A program made the position numbers and the translations under genes. A stretch of 64,000 nucleotides of DNA from Stenogyne calaminthoides (taxonomy: Eukaryota; Streptophyta; Magnoliopsida; Lamiales; Lamiaceae), in assembly GCA_037126765.1 (NCBI GenBank), contig JBBCBC010000007.1, positions 27,971,667 to 28,035,666 of the forward strand. Direction: 5' to 3'. The notes beneath the pieces are model-generated. The model ran no database searches. It had not been told where the DNA came from and worked only from the letters and a program-made list of their open reading frames with translations. Below, piece after piece: positions 11,164 to 23,012 of this stretch (its first letter is position 1; each line of letters starts with the position of its first letter).

Positions 11164-13287
11164 TCAGATCATAAAAGAATTCTTATCAAACTTCACATGC
11201 AAATTGTCATCACATGGTTGACTTATGCTTATCAAATTTGCAAGCAGACCTTGAACATGCAAGACATTAGACAACTTAGGAAAACCATCAACATTTAGAG
11301 TTCCTTTCCGAACAATTTTTCCTTTGGAACCACCACCATAAGTGACATTTCCACCATCAATTTTTTCATAATTAAACAGGAAATTCACTTGACCAGTCAT
11401 GTGCCTCGAACAACCACTGTCAAAATACCATAGACTAGGCACACATGCTTTCAGAGATGTATACACAACATTACAAGACACCTTTTGTTTTCTGACCCAA
11501 GCAGTTTTAGTAAAATGTGACTTAGAATGTGACACTTTTGTATGCAACACCTTCACATCATTTTTCAGCTTTTCACAGTATGGACGAATATGACCAAAAC
11601 CAGAACAATAATGACACACATACTTCCTTTTCTTATTAGAATGAATATTTGTTTCTACTGGAATTCAACCTTAGCTTTATTTCCAGCTTTAAAAAACTTC
11701 ACAGGTTTTTCAAAGCATTTAGAAGTAGTGACATTTTCAAAACCCAAACCAGTAGTGTTAGATTTTCCAATCATCAAAGCATCTTTTAAAACATCAGTTC
11801 TTTTTTAATACTTCTTAAAACATAAAAATGATTTTTTTAATTCTTCTTTGAGTTTAGAAATTTTCAAATCCTTTCTTGTTAAGACATATTCAAGTTTGGT
11901 TAGTGTGTTTCTCAAGTCATCATTTTCCTTAGTCATAGACTTTAGAATCTGATTTTGAGATTCCCTTTTCTCAAACAAATCTTTACAACCTTGTCCACAT
12001 GTTTTATTGTTCACATCAGATGTTCCTTCATCAATTAAATAATTAAAATAGTTAACAACTTTTTCTGAACAATTCTCATTCAATGTTACTCCAGATGTGG
12101 TAACATCTGTTTCAACATCATAATCAGAATAATACAAATCATCATAGTCTATCCTTGCACAGAATGGACATTCTTCATTTTCTCATCTTTATGCTCTTCA
12201 TCATATTCATCACTTAAAGTAGCATTGAAGTTCAATTTCAGTTTAAGAAAGGTATTAGCACATTCATTCGCATAATGGTCATACCCATGACATGCATTAC
12301 ATTGAACATACTTTCTATAATCAGGGTCAAATTTGTCATTCATGCCTTTGTTTCCATTACCAAATTGTCTTGGTTGGAATGCATTACCTTCCCTTTTAGA
12401 TATTTGTGGAGAGTTTGTGATCTGAATCTTTGGTTGAAAGTTGCCTTTAGGTTTGTTTGTCTTCCTCTTCAGAAAAGCTTTGAATTGCCTTGTTAGAAAA
12501 GCAATGTTCTCTTCAGTGTTGGAACACAGATCATCAACATCATCCTCAGAATCAGCTTCAGTCACAATTGGTACTTGTTCAGCATTTGAAGATGTTTCAC
12601 CTTTGAACACCACCACCTTCTTTCCATCAGCTCCTTCATCCTTCTGTGATGTATTCATCTCATATGCTCGTAGGATGTTGATTAGTTCATTTTGACTTAG
12701 TGTATCTATATCTCCTGCCTCTTAAATTGCACTAAACTTTGCATTGAAGCACTTAGGTACAGTACGCAAAATCTTGTGAACTAACCTAACATTGGAGATG
12801 GGATCTCCAAGAGACTGAGCTTCATTGGCAATTTCAGTGATTTGTTCATTGTAGGAAGAAATTGTCTCATCCTCCTTCATCTTCAAGTTCTCGAACAAGC
12901 ATTCGAAGTCTGGACCTTCAAACACTATCTGAACCTTCATTGTGCTCTTGCAATCTATCCCAAGCTTCTTTTCCAGAAACACGTGTTGATATGATTTTGA
13001 ACATAGTCATATCAACAGATATTGAATATTGCATTTAAAGCTTTAGAATGTAGCTAGCAGTTGTACTCTCTTTAGTAAACCAATCAAGCTCACGTTTGAT
13101 TGTCACCTCTCCTTCTTCATCTGCCAGATTCTTAGGAGGTGTCCATCCTGAGAGTATACTTCTTCAAGCACGTTCGTCAATTGAATTAATGTACATCCTC
13201 ATCTTGGGGTTTCCAATAAGCATAGTTTGTACCATCAAGAATTGGTTGTCTCAAACTTTGTGGAGCAAGTGGAAATTCCATCGTCAT
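11164..13287 (-). pseudogene. Copia-B (minus copy) Gag and protease region
   Basis: Gag starts at the ATG at 13287 (MTMEFPLAPQSL, then ILDGTNYAYWKP). The capsid-like part includes the stretch with LKMKEDETISSYNEQI (about 12860). Two CCHC zinc knuckles follow: CNACHGYDHYANEC (about 12290) and CHYCSGFGHIRPYC (about 11610). They are separated by an acidic linker and a lysine-rich region. The protease follows with WYFDSGCSRHMTG (about 11420; DSG-type active site). Frames are broken near 12980-13235, 12140 and 11800. The zinc knuckles would bind element RNA during particle assembly, and both remain intact here. Confidence 0.88.
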
Positions 13288-13340
13288 AACAAAAAAACAA
13301 CACACTTGACATAGGATCTAACTTAGTAAAATCAAGTTTT

Positions 13341-13353
13341 GGCTCTGGTGCCA
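13341..13353 (-). promoter_or_regulatory. Primer binding site of the minus Copia-B copy
   Basis: On the minus strand this reads TGGCACCAGAGCC, two nucleotides inside the 5' LTR end. The standard initiator-Met site is TGGTATCAGAGCC. The same two-base variant occurs in the plus copy at 54981-54993. Confidence 0.8.
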
Positions 13354-13355
13354 AC

Positions 13356-14176
13356 TGATGGTGTACGTGAGGGGTTGTGTTAAGTAAAATCAGAGTAATG
13401 TTGTAACACTCCAAGTAACACCAGTAAAGACAGTAACAGCGGAACACTCAAAACACAACACACGGTGATGTAAAAAATTAGCACAAACTATAAAATAGAT
13501 TGTGATGCCCTATGGAAAAAATTCATTATTAATCAAGTAGTGAGCACAAAGAGATTCACAAATAGAATCGTCTTAAAACAAGATCTAAACAACGTTTATG
13601 ATCTAAAGGCTATGTGTATCCCTACACTACCAAAGTTGATATATCCTATGTGAATGAAAACTTCTTACACCAAGACTAACATATCACATACAATTGATCT
13701 ATTGTTACATGAAATGTTACAAACCCTGTAAACACTTGTTGTAACGTAAAGTCCACTACAACGACCCTATCACACTAGATGTAATTAGCACTCGACAGAT
13801 GATACTTGGTTTTTTCTTCACATTTGATGAACGATGCAGTCCTCTATTTATAGACAGAAGTTGTGCGCTACATTTTTCATCCATAGAGCTTCCTTGAAGG
13901 ATTTAGAAACATCTTTCTCCACTAACCCATGATCTCTCACTCAACTATCGTGTAGTGGCTTCTTCAATATTCTAGAAAGCAGTCGCATGATCTAGACTCT
14001 TCCTGCCAATTCTTGAAGCTTGTAGAACCTTCTGGAATCTTGAAGAACATTATGGATCGTCAATCTGCAGTCAACAACATCAAAGGCAACATTGAACAAA
14101 GTGTTAGTGGTTAAGAAGAGAGGTCGAATCATTGATGTTGTAACCCAATGTTGTAACATCAGTGGAAACATCAACA
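13356..14176 (-). mobile_element. 5' LTR of the minus Copia-B copy (821 bp)
   Basis: On the minus strand it starts TGTTGATGTT at 14176 and ends CATCA at 13356, directly before the primer binding site. It is the only complete Copia-B LTR in the window, and shows that the pieces at 40768-40824, 43527-43827 and 54724-54978 are one LTR split by insertions. A TATA-like CTATAAATAG lies near 13850 on the minus strand. Confidence 0.88.
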
Positions 14177-14589
14177 CTTAGTCCGGGGATGATGAGGAGG
14201 CCTCAAAGCAGAGGAGGGAGAGGAGTGTTGGTCCGAGATTTCTTCGTCAGTGGCGATCTCGAAGGTACGAAAGTAGCCGAGTTGTGCCCTTTATCCTTTT
14301 GCGCTCGAGTTTAGCCCTTAGTCTCAGGATATGGAGCGGCAGGGGTCTCAAGTAGACGACCCATCTCATCAATTATGGGGAGCTTGCGAGCAACCATCTG
14401 TACCTCTATCGGTAGAGGTTTTTGAATGGTAAAATTCTCAAATACAAGAAGACACAAATAAGCGACGAGAATAACTGAGAGAAAAATGAAAAAATATTCA
14501 AAACCTTACATGGAATATTCAGGTGGCGAGGATAGGTTTAAAGCTCAGCCCAAAGCTGTTGAGAGACGGTGTTGAGAAAATTAACGTCT

Positions 14590-15010
14590 CTGAACTCTAG
14601 AGGCACTAAACGAGCGCGGCGAAGAGCATAAGAAAAGTCCCAATAAAGATCGTCCTTCTTGGGGATGAAAACTCCTGCAAAAAGTTAAACAAATTAGATC
14701 AATACAATGAGTTCAATATGAAATGAAAACCTTACTTGCTCGACAATCTCGGTAGTCAGTCGGTATCGAGTTGGCCAAAGAAAAAGTAGGACCGACACTT
14801 TTCTAAGAACCATCGACAAACCACCACATTCTATAATAACCCTTGATCTTATTCGAAATTCCCGAAACCAGTTTCTTCCCGGACCGAGCTTTGATGCAGT
14901 GGTGGTCGACATATTCAATTGCCACCAGGTAAATAAGATAATTCATCTCGCTCGGGTTGGGCATCTTGTACAACCCAGCCTGCCCCAGGATGACCGTAAT
15001 GGGCAAATTT
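14590..15010 (-). pseudogene. Gypsy-type transposon gag-like remnant (3' part)
   Basis: Minus-strand frames give LGQAGLYKMPNPSEMNYLIYLVAIEYVDHH and ISNKIKGYYRMWWFVDGSW, followed by an exon-like stretch FIPKKDDLYWDFSYALRRARL (about 14670-14580). The spacing and the WWFVDGSW-type motif resemble 'putative gypsy type transposon' proteins, which often carry introns; GTAAGG- and GCAG-like borders are visible at about 14735 and 14678. The assignment is tentative. The 5' part may be at 17655-17972, beyond the LINE. Confidence 0.45.
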
Positions 15011-15096
15011 TTACTCTAGCCGTTAGGGGGTATCTGAGTTATAGTCAGGTCCTAGGCAGTGAGCAGGTGTAAAATAGCCGGATGGAGCGGAAATTA

Positions 15097-17420
15097 GATG
15101 CCAGCCTTCAAGGAGCGGAACAGAGTATTTATGCAAAATTCCATTAAGAAACCCCGCCTTCCCCGATATCTGCTCTATGCAGATGACATCATCATCTTCA
15201 TGCGAGGCACCACCGGTAATTGCTCTAGACTTGCGAGGATTTTGAATACTTATGGGCGCTTGTCTGGCCAAGTATATAGTCCTTCCAAGTCTCATGCTTT
15301 CTTTAGTGAAAAGGTCCCGCTACGGGTTCGTTCGGCTCTTACTCGACATACCTCTATTGCAGCGGGTTCTTTGCCTTTCACCTACCTGGGGGTGCCTATA
15401 TTTCGTGGTGCTCCTAAGAGGATACACTTGGAGCCAATTGCTGACTCGGTCATTAGCAAGTTTGATCATTGGATAGGTTCTACCCTCTCTTTTGCTGGTC
15501 GACGCTGTTTGATTAATAGTGTGATTGCCTCCTCTTTGGTCCACTCGATGATGATCTACCGTTGGCCCCGTTCTCTTATTAATCGTTTAGAGCAGACTAT
15601 GTGGAACTTCTTATGGACGGGGGACATCACTAAATAGGGTTTTGTTCGGGTTTCTTGGTCCAAGTGTTGCATGCCGATTCAACATGGGGGACTTGGCATC
15701 TATTCTTTAAGGCTTTCCAATGAGGCGTTTCTCTGTAAATTCGCTTGGGATCTACATAGTCGCACTTCGGATAGCACTGAGCTGCTCTATGCACGGTACT
15801 TTCAACCTACGGGCTCCCCGAAGATTTATCAGGTTTTCTTCGATTTGGTCTGGCTTCAGGAGACACCTTTCCTGCCTCTACGCAGGCAGTCGCTGGATTA
15901 TCGATCAGGATGCCTCTCGGGTCCGGTTTTGGACTGATAATTAGCTTGGTTATGTTATTGCGGATCAGCTGCATCTTCCTACAAAGCTTACTGAGTCCCT
16001 TTCTTTTACTGTTGGGGATGTTTTCTACGATGGGGTCTGGCATTTTGATGAGGTCTTTTTTGCTCAGTTTCTTGAGATTGTTGTGAACATTCTTCGTACA
16101 CCGGTTTATTTTCATGGAGATAAGCTGGTTTTGGCTGACTCTAGCTCTAGTTTGCACACGGCTAAGGCTACCTACTCTCTCGTTCAGGACTCTACCGTCA
16201 GGGTTAGTTAAGCTAATTGGATATGGGGTACTTTTATCCCACCTTGTCGCTCTATGACCATCTGGCGTGCTATATGGGGAAAGCTTCCCACTGAGCCTGA
16301 CCTCCGTCGTATTGGGATTTATGGCCCTACTATCTGCCCATTGTGCCATTCGGGCCCAGAAGATTTCGACCATATCTTTACCTTCTGCTCCTTCACGAGA
16401 TGACTTTTTGATGAGGTAACCCGTATTTTTGATGCTCATCTAGACTATGATTTTGGCTTTGTTGATATTTTCCTGCAGGCTACACGACTCCAGTTTGGCA
16501 AAGAGGTACACGGTGTATGGCTTTTAGCTTTTGTCACTCTCGTTTGGGTGATTTGGACTACCCGCAACCAGGCGGTTTTCCAGGACATTCGTCCCTATCA
16601 CGGGTGCATGATTCTTTTATTGATGTTAGTCCGTGAGGTCGATAGCTTCAAGATTGGGTTTATGAAGAATGAGATTCGAGAGCTCGCCATTCTGCACAGA
16701 CTCCGTATTCGTGGAAATTGTCGGCCGCCACGTGTTTTGATTGGTTTCCGTTGGTTGCCGCTGGACACGGGCTGGTATAAGATCAATACTGATGGTAGTG
16801 CTTCTATCTCTCTCGGCACCTTACATATTGGAGACCTGTTTCGAAATTCGAGGGGCTTCTTTGTAGCTGCTTTCTCGCGCACTGTTGGATGGGGATATCC
16901 GTTTGAATCAGAGCTGGCTGCTTGCTTTCATGCTATTCGCTTTGCTGTAGAGCGTGGTTGGTTTAATCTTTGGATTGAGACCGACTCTGAGCTGGCGGTT
17001 CGTTCTCTACATGAGGGTCCGACCTCCTTTCCTTGGCGTCTACAGGCTTTATGGAGCCAGGTGGAAAATTTCTGGCATGTCCTTAACATCCGAGTCACTC
17101 ACATCTACCGGGAGGGTAACCTCGGTGCACACCATCTTTCGAAATTGGGTGTAACACAGGATTGGGTTGGTGATTGTCCTGATTTTCTTTTGATGTATTA
17201 TTTCATGATATGAATCATGAATTCTTTCGTTTATAGTGTTTCTTCTCTAGGGATTACCTTCGCGCTGTGGGGTAATGCTCTGTAGAGGGGTCACCTTTTC
17301 CCCTTGACTAAGGGTTTTTCCCTAAGGAGGGTTTTACCTTAGCAAGGTTTTTGGGGGCCCGGCCTCTGGTTCGACATGTGGACTTATGGCTCTAGGTTTT
17401 ATTTTTATTTTTATAGATTA
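15097..17420 (+). mobile_element. 5'-truncated LINE (L1-type) with RT, zinc-binding region and RNase H
   Basis: The surviving 3' part of a LINE polyprotein starts inside RT: YLLYADDIIIF catalytic motif (about 15165), then the thumb-side signature TYLGVPIFRG (about 15390). Next come the GGLGIYSLRLSNEAFLCKFAW segment (about 15685), a cysteine-rich zf-RVT-like stretch ICPLCHSGPEDFDHIFTFC (about 16335), and a plant-type RNase H with INTDGSA, ESELAACFHAI and ETDSELAVRSL (16780-17010). A stop near 15636 and frame breaks near 15940, 16210 and 16400 inactivate it. It ends in a T-rich tail near 17420. The endonuclease and ORF1 are missing, as expected from incomplete target-primed reverse transcription. 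Confidence 0.9.
17302..17347 (+). other. Inverted repeat near the LINE 3' end
   Basis: CCTTGACTAAGG (17302-17313) and CCTTAGCAAGG (17337-17347) are complementary apart from one bulged base. They form a hairpin in the 3' untranslated region, shortly before the T-rich tail. In some LINEs, 3' hairpins are what the element's own RT recognises; whether that holds here is inference. Confidence 0.6.
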
Positions 17421-17654
17421 GTTATTAGCCATTCAGAAAATCCTGACTTATCACAGACTCAACCTCTGAGGCGACATAATTTTTCTCTTCGCCCGTCCGA
17501 TATTGACTAGGAGGACGACGATATGGGTATTGGGCGACATAAAATTGATAATTAAAATGCCCAAGGTGATCCTCGTCGTTTTTCTGGTCGAGGGTACTGA
17601 AGGCCCACGATTAGAAGACGAGCCAGGAAGATTGGAAAAGATGGGCGAATCCTC

Positions 17655-17972
17655 CTAGTATGTCCGAAGAGGACTAACGTTCATTGGAAAAAGGTGTTCC
17701 AAGTCGTCAACATACGCCAAAAAATTAGAGTCCACCATCTCTACAATGTAATTACCATAGTAATTATGATTGCCCCCAGAAAATATCGGAGCGGATCCCG
17801 GGAAGAAGTGCATTCCCCCACGAGAAAGATCGGAACCTGAAGTTGGAGGGAATCGAATCTTTGCCAATTCCCGTATCAGTAAAGCCTCCTCATCAGAAGA
17901 GGGGTAAATACTAAATGAATTTGCAAAGGGAGCGGCGAAGGAAGTAGGAAGGTCACCATAATTTGTCATCAA
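17655..17972 (-). pseudogene. Possible N-terminal part of the gypsy-type gag-like protein
   Basis: A 105-codon minus-strand frame starting MMTNYGDLPTSFAAPF, rich in Ser/Pro/Gly, runs toward the LINE insertion. Together with the remnant at 14590-15010 it could be the beginning of one gag-like gene split by the LINE. No diagnostic motif lies within it, so the link rests on position and strand only. Confidence 0.3.
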
Positions 17973-19339
17973 AGTAATAAAGGAAGAGAACAGAGACTGA
18001 AAAGACCAAAGGCGACAAGGGATGAAATCAGAGAGTTTACTTTAAACGTTCAATGGAGAACTAGATCGGAAAGATTGCAAGAGAAAGGAACGATGAAGCA
18101 CGAAAGCAAATATTTGAAACGAAAATTTATGGTCATATTTATAAAAATCGGGGAGGGGCCGATTTGCAAAAAGTTGGGTGAAATTTGGGGGCTAGAACGA
18201 AAATACCAAAGAAACAAGGGTCACGTGGTTTCCGCATAGGCGCATCAGCCCAGTCGTGCCAGTTAGAAATCGTGCGTCCCCCGCACCAAACTATTATTAC
18301 CAACTGCCCACTCATTAGCGAACGCATATTCTTGAGGCGCCGATTGCGGGATTCAAAGTGTCGAATCAGATACGACACATGCATCGTCAGAGGCGGTCTC
18401 GTCTAACGGACGTAAAAAAGGAATCAGCTTGCAACTCGTCACCACAATCCGATTAGCGACCTAGAGGTAATTGTTGTATCCCATCTTGCCATCTAGCGAC
18501 ATGTAGACAACGACCATGACATGGATGTCATTCAACTAAACCTTGAAAGAGATCATTTACTAACGATTAAATGCAAGTATTGATGGTCGCCAATAGTCGA
18601 TTATGACCACACATGGCCAACCAGACGATGCCACAAAAACTTGATAACATCACCCAAAGCAGCTCGACAATGGTTTGAGAAGTGCCGAGTAAACAATAGC
18701 GAACGAAGCCTGACGAGGAATATTTAATAACTAGGGAAAGAAATCATATCACGAGGACGATTATGGAAACATGAGACAATTCAAGAAACAAGAATCGCGA
18801 CATTAAAGTTGTTGCGCCAGATTAGGACCGCGGCGACCTCACATATTTATTGCTGGCATAATTCAAGGGATTAATATTTGCCCCATTAATGATTGTAATT
18901 AATGAATTGTAAAACTTATAAATATGAGTTTAACTCACAATGAAATGGTCAAAACTTTTAGCATAAAAAAGACTTAAGTGCAAACCTTAATACTTGATTT
19001 CTTGTTCAATTGTTCATTGATTCATATTGCTTGGGATTTATTATTATTTGTTGCCCTAGACCAAATAATCTAGGTAACAACATTCGACATAAATATAGAT
19101 CCCTCAATTCGTGGATAAATCTTGTCAAAACTGCAGGGAAAATGTTTCCTAGCTATTTTATAAATTATACTTAAATCGTAGTATTTGTATAGGAGAAGTA
19201 GTATACATGTAGTAATGATGAGAAACCTACATCATTAGGAAATTATGATTGGTAACTAATGAGTATGAAAAACTCTTAATAGAAACACACGTTCTGTAAT
19301 AATTATTGAGTGGCACATAATTACGAAGCACAAGACTAC
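17973..19339. other. Non-coding, probably LTR-like sequence
   Basis: No gene is supported. The stretch 18840-19083 has LTR-like character: a TATA-like CTTATAAATATGAG, AT-rich sequence and an end reading TAACAACA. I could not pair it with a second copy or a target duplication. 19084-19339 is the 3' flank of the pectinesterase gene. Confidence 0.4.
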
Positions 19340-21802
19340 TCAAGTAAACATGCCAAAACGCACGGGAACATCATGAGCACTCTTGAGCCAAGTATCGCCC
19401 TGCAAGAAAGGACCAACTGTGAACTTTGTCACGTCCTCTTTCTTAATACTACTTTTGTACCCTACCCATTTGACCCTCCCTGTTTTAGTTGCACCAGGCC
19501 CTTTGTTGTTAAACTCGGCGTAGAACAAAGTGGTTAATGCGAAATCGCCGCTCCATTCCATCCATCCCTCGGGATGAATCAGGTCACCGATCTCAGTCTC
19601 CATGATAATGGTCCTCGAGTATTCCTTCCAGGGCCTTCCTAGATAGCTTCTGAATTTTGCCTTCTCAGGCTCGAGCTTATCGTCTGCCAATATTCTACAG
19701 TTTTGAAGCACGATTCCCGTGGTTTCTCTCTTGTCCAACCTCCCTTGAGCTGTCACGATGTTCTGCTGGTTCTCCAATGGCTTTCGGACGTAGATCATGC
19801 AGTTCTGGAAGACCGCTGCTGCATCTCCAAAGATGAAGTCCACGGTGCCAGTTATGTAACAGCTCCGATAGAACTGTCTGTGTGTTTGAGCATACAGGGT
19901 GTCTTGAAAACCTTCCATTCTACAATTCAAGAAGATCGAACGGTCGGATTGAACTCTCAGAGCCACTGCTTGATGTTTTTCCGGCCCCGCGGTGTTTCTG
20001 AACCCTAAGGATTGTGCCATGAATCCTTCTCCCATTGCAGCTGCAAGTGAAATAATGGATCACTCCTCTGAATTAAACATGCATAGCTATGTGTCAAGTA
20101 AACTATAACAAAATGTCTTAAGACCTTTGTATATAAGTAGGAAAATATACAACTCCCCTGTCCCATGTAGATAAGCATATTGTTATTTTCACGCAAAAAA
20201 ATAAAAATGAAAGTTATTACGGTTAGAATAGTAAATGTTTGCTTTGTTTTTTTCATTTTGCTTTTATGTCAATCTGTATCCCAAGTCAATTATTAGTACA
20301 TGAATATTGATTTGAAAAAAAAAGGCAAATATGAAAAAAAAAATCAATGACATATCGAATATAATAATTAACATATCTATGTGGGATGATGAATAAAATT
20401 GGAAAATAAGTGTGTATTTGTAGGGCTGAGGGTATTAACTTTCACCAATTATGTCCTCTAAGTTTTGGTGGAAGAGCATGTTAATTTATAATTGTGTATT
20501 TGTAGGGCTGTGGTACAAACTTATATAAAGTGGACAAAGAACAAAATTAAGTGGCATGGCTAAAAGAATAAATTTTTTCCTTGAAGAAAATTCAGGGAAT
20601 GATGTAGGAATTATTAAAAGATATGTCATGTATAGTTTATAATTATACCAAATGTAGCCGTCTGAAATGTGGGTACTCCATCTACAAAATTTTTGCTTCC
20701 GGTGATAATGCTCTTTTGTGATCCATCTCCATACATTGTGACATTCACCATTTTCTTGGTGACCACAACATTCTCCTCATACACGCCTTCTTTAACATAA
20801 ATCACATACCTACATATATAAATCGCTGTCATTCATATAAATATATATATAATTAAGAAATTAATGAATATAATATGATAAAGAAATTATATAAAATTAG
20901 TACCGTCCAGTGTATTTGTCAGGCATAGCATTCAAAGCCGCAGAAACAGTGGTAAAATTGCCAGTTCCATCCTTAGCCACGGTAGCATTGGGAGTAAATT
21001 TGGAAGCATCAGCTTTCAAGATCCTGTGGTGTTCCTCATTTTGAATCCACGAGGGGTATTGCATATCCTCCAACCCCATCAGCTTTCTCTGCGAACTAGA
21101 ACTAGAGGAGGCCTTAAAAGCAGACATAATGGAGGCCATTTGCGACACTATAGCAAGGGCGTTTCCCCCCATCTCTCTCAGAGTCACCAATATCGCCTTC
21201 ATTTTGTTCTTCTCCTCTCCCTCCGGGAATCCATCCACGCACGTCTGCTGGTATGACAGCACCGCGCTCAGCCAATTGTTTATCTCCGGCTTTATCATCG
21301 CCAGCTTCCCCAAATCCTTCCCACGCACACTCGAGATAGAGCTATTGAGCTCCTCCTTGGCGTCACCCAGGAGCACCAGGCAGTCGTCGAAGGCCTTCTT
21401 CTTCATCGGGGTGTCGAACGTCAGATCCGACGCTTTTATCATCACTTGGTCGATCTCATCCACCGCAGCCGAGAACGACGCCCGGAGAATGTCCACCGGC
21501 CCAGACAATGCGTTGCTCTTAACCGCCTTCATAAGGCTCTCTTCGCATGTTTTCTTGTAGTCCGTCGTCGCACACACCGCCTTCACCTCCTTCTCGCCCG
21601 TGTTCACCGCCGTCGATGCCTTGTGGCTCTTCTCCGTTGACATGTTCTGGTTGTTCTTGTAAATGACGATGCACACGGCTGCCGCCACCGCCAGTACCAC
21701 CACCACGAATGCCACCGCCGCCAGTATCAACCTCCTTTTCGTTTGCTGTTTTTTCTCTTGCTGTCTGCGTTGCGAAATCAGGTCAAAATCTTGGAACGCC
21801 AT
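19340..21802 (-). CDS. Pectinesterase with N-terminal inhibitor-like pro-domain (3 exons)
   Basis: Spliced minus-strand gene: exon 1 21802-20904, exon 2 20809-20649, exon 3 20040-19340, encoding 586 residues. Both introns are GT-AG and the joins restore the conserved text GRYVIYVKEGVY and TFAAMGEGF. Layout: a Lys/Arg-rich cytosolic tail and a signal-anchor helix (about 25-48); a PMEI-type pro-domain (about 70-225) with Cys77, Cys86, Cys141 and Cys188; a processing motif RKLM (239-242); and the catalytic domain from about 270. Active-site motifs are all present: GFQDTLYA (Asp400), VDFIFG (Asp421) and LGRPW (Arg489, Trp491). It removes methyl esters from homogalacturonan in the cell wall, with the pro-domain cleaved off before or during secretion. 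The length is normal for this family and no disabling change is seen. Many paralogues exist in plants, so I give no symbol. Confidence 0.96.
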
Positions 21803-21825
21803 TGAGACCTAGGATCTATTGTAAT

Positions 21826-21859
21826 CTGCCTTGGCTATCTTTTAATTGAGCCAAGGCAG
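21826..21859 (-). promoter_or_regulatory. Perfect 11-bp hairpin in the presumed pectinesterase 5' UTR
   Basis: CTGCCTTGGCT (21826-21836) and AGCCAAGGCAG (21849-21859) are perfect inverted repeats around a 12-nt AT-rich loop. The structure lies 24-57 nt upstream of the start codon, between it and the TATA-like box, so it should be in the mRNA leader. Confidence 0.8.
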
Positions 21860-21898
21860 TGTTTTGTGATCTTTCTAATATGGTTTGTTTTATTTTTT

Positions 21899-21908
21899 TA
21901 TTTTTATA
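21899..21908 (-). promoter_or_regulatory. TATA-like box of the pectinesterase gene
   Basis: The minus strand reads GTTATAAAAATA about 100 bp upstream of the start codon, a normal position for a plant TATA box with a leader of roughly 70 nt. No other promoter motif is claimed. Confidence 0.5.
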
Positions 21909-22719
21909 ACTCTGGTTTTTTTGATTGATTGAAATTTATCTGAGCGTGCGTCCAGTTGCGGTTGCACTTGCATACTTTAGCAAGTCAAGTCTGGATTAGA
22001 GAAATTTTAGGAGGTGAAAATGGTTATGAAATAGGTGATACCCTCCATCACTAATTTCCCCGGTTTTTCTTCTCCATTTCTCATTTTAATATTACAAAAT
22101 GTGAGTGTCTCCTATATATATGTATATGTAGGGAGTAATAATGAAACTAATATATAAAACTAGACTAGAAGCACAACTGGTCCGGACATTCATTTGGCTT
22201 GGACCAAATAACAAATACTTTTAAAAAGAAAAAAGTAACCGAGCCACACAATACACATAAAAACGAATGGCCTAAAAATAAGCATGTTAAAGTGCTATTT
22301 TTTTTAAAAATAAATTTGAGAAACAAATTCCTCAAAAATATATTATAGAAAAAAATTATACTAGACAGTCTAAGACAAAATATGAATCTTATTTACTATA
22401 ACCAACTAATAAGTTAACGTAGTTCCAAATCAATCATGTTTTCAAGAAAAGTATTACTCAGATATTAAAGTTGGACATCATCTATAATTAAAGTATGACA
22501 TCGGTACCATCTTACACAAGACTCTTTCAATTTTCATTGGTAATTTATTCCAATATTATTTTGCAATAAATAAAGTTCAAAGCGACATATATAATTAATA
22601 ATTATACCTTATGACAACTTTTGGATTGGTACTGATATATCACCACTTAAATATGTGAATTAGTTCTATGAATAATATGTTTATTTCTTTCAATTTCTTG
22701 GCACTTCTATCTGATTAAT
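21909..22719. other. AT-rich upstream region without a supported gene
   Basis: Presumed upstream region of the pectinesterase gene. I see homopolymer runs and short AT repeats such as TATATATATGTATATG near 22117, but no coding sequence or recognisable mobile element. Confidence 0.6.
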
Positions 22720-23012
22720 TGTTAGGAAACTTAAATAAAATAATTAATTCTACACCTCTCTAAAAGTTTGAACTTTTAAATGAGACAAAATTCTTTCAAT
22801 CAGAGTCCTTAGGCTCACGCCCACATCCTGTGTTCTATTCCCACTGAAAGCAACTCCACCCATATTAAATTGTCCACTCGATGGGCCTTCTCCCATGATG
22901 GGGTAAGAGAATTCAGCTCACGAGTGAAGGGAGTATTAGAAAAATTAAATAAACGAATTAATTCTACATCTCTCTACAAGTTTGAACTTTTAGATGAGAC
23001 ATAATTCTTTCA
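22720..23012 (+). mobile_element. Miniature LTR element (SMART/TRIM-like), 293 bp with 79-bp LTRs
   Basis: Two direct repeats, 22720-22798 and 22934-23012, share the ATTAATTCTACAYCTCTCTA and AGTTTGAACTTTTARATGAG blocks. The first starts TGTTAG and ends TTTCA; the second starts TATTAG and ends TTTCA. The 135-bp interior begins with ATCAGAGTCC, a shortened initiator-Met primer site, and ends with a purine-rich GAGTGAAGGGAG. Flanking pentamers are TTAAT and TTAAC, a near-match target duplication. There is no coding capacity, so proteins would have to come from another element. Confidence 0.8.

Noticed and set aside
15807..16439. A 210-codon minus-strand frame
   Set aside because: It is antisense to the LINE polyprotein (zinc-binding region and flanks), which has clear family motifs on the plus strand.
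18470..19083. A complete LTR ending TAACAACA
   Set aside because: The end looks LTR-like, but I found no second copy, primer site or target duplication, so it is reported only as LTR-like sequence.
21129..21560. 143-codon plus-strand frame
   Set aside because: Antisense shadow of pectinesterase exon 1.
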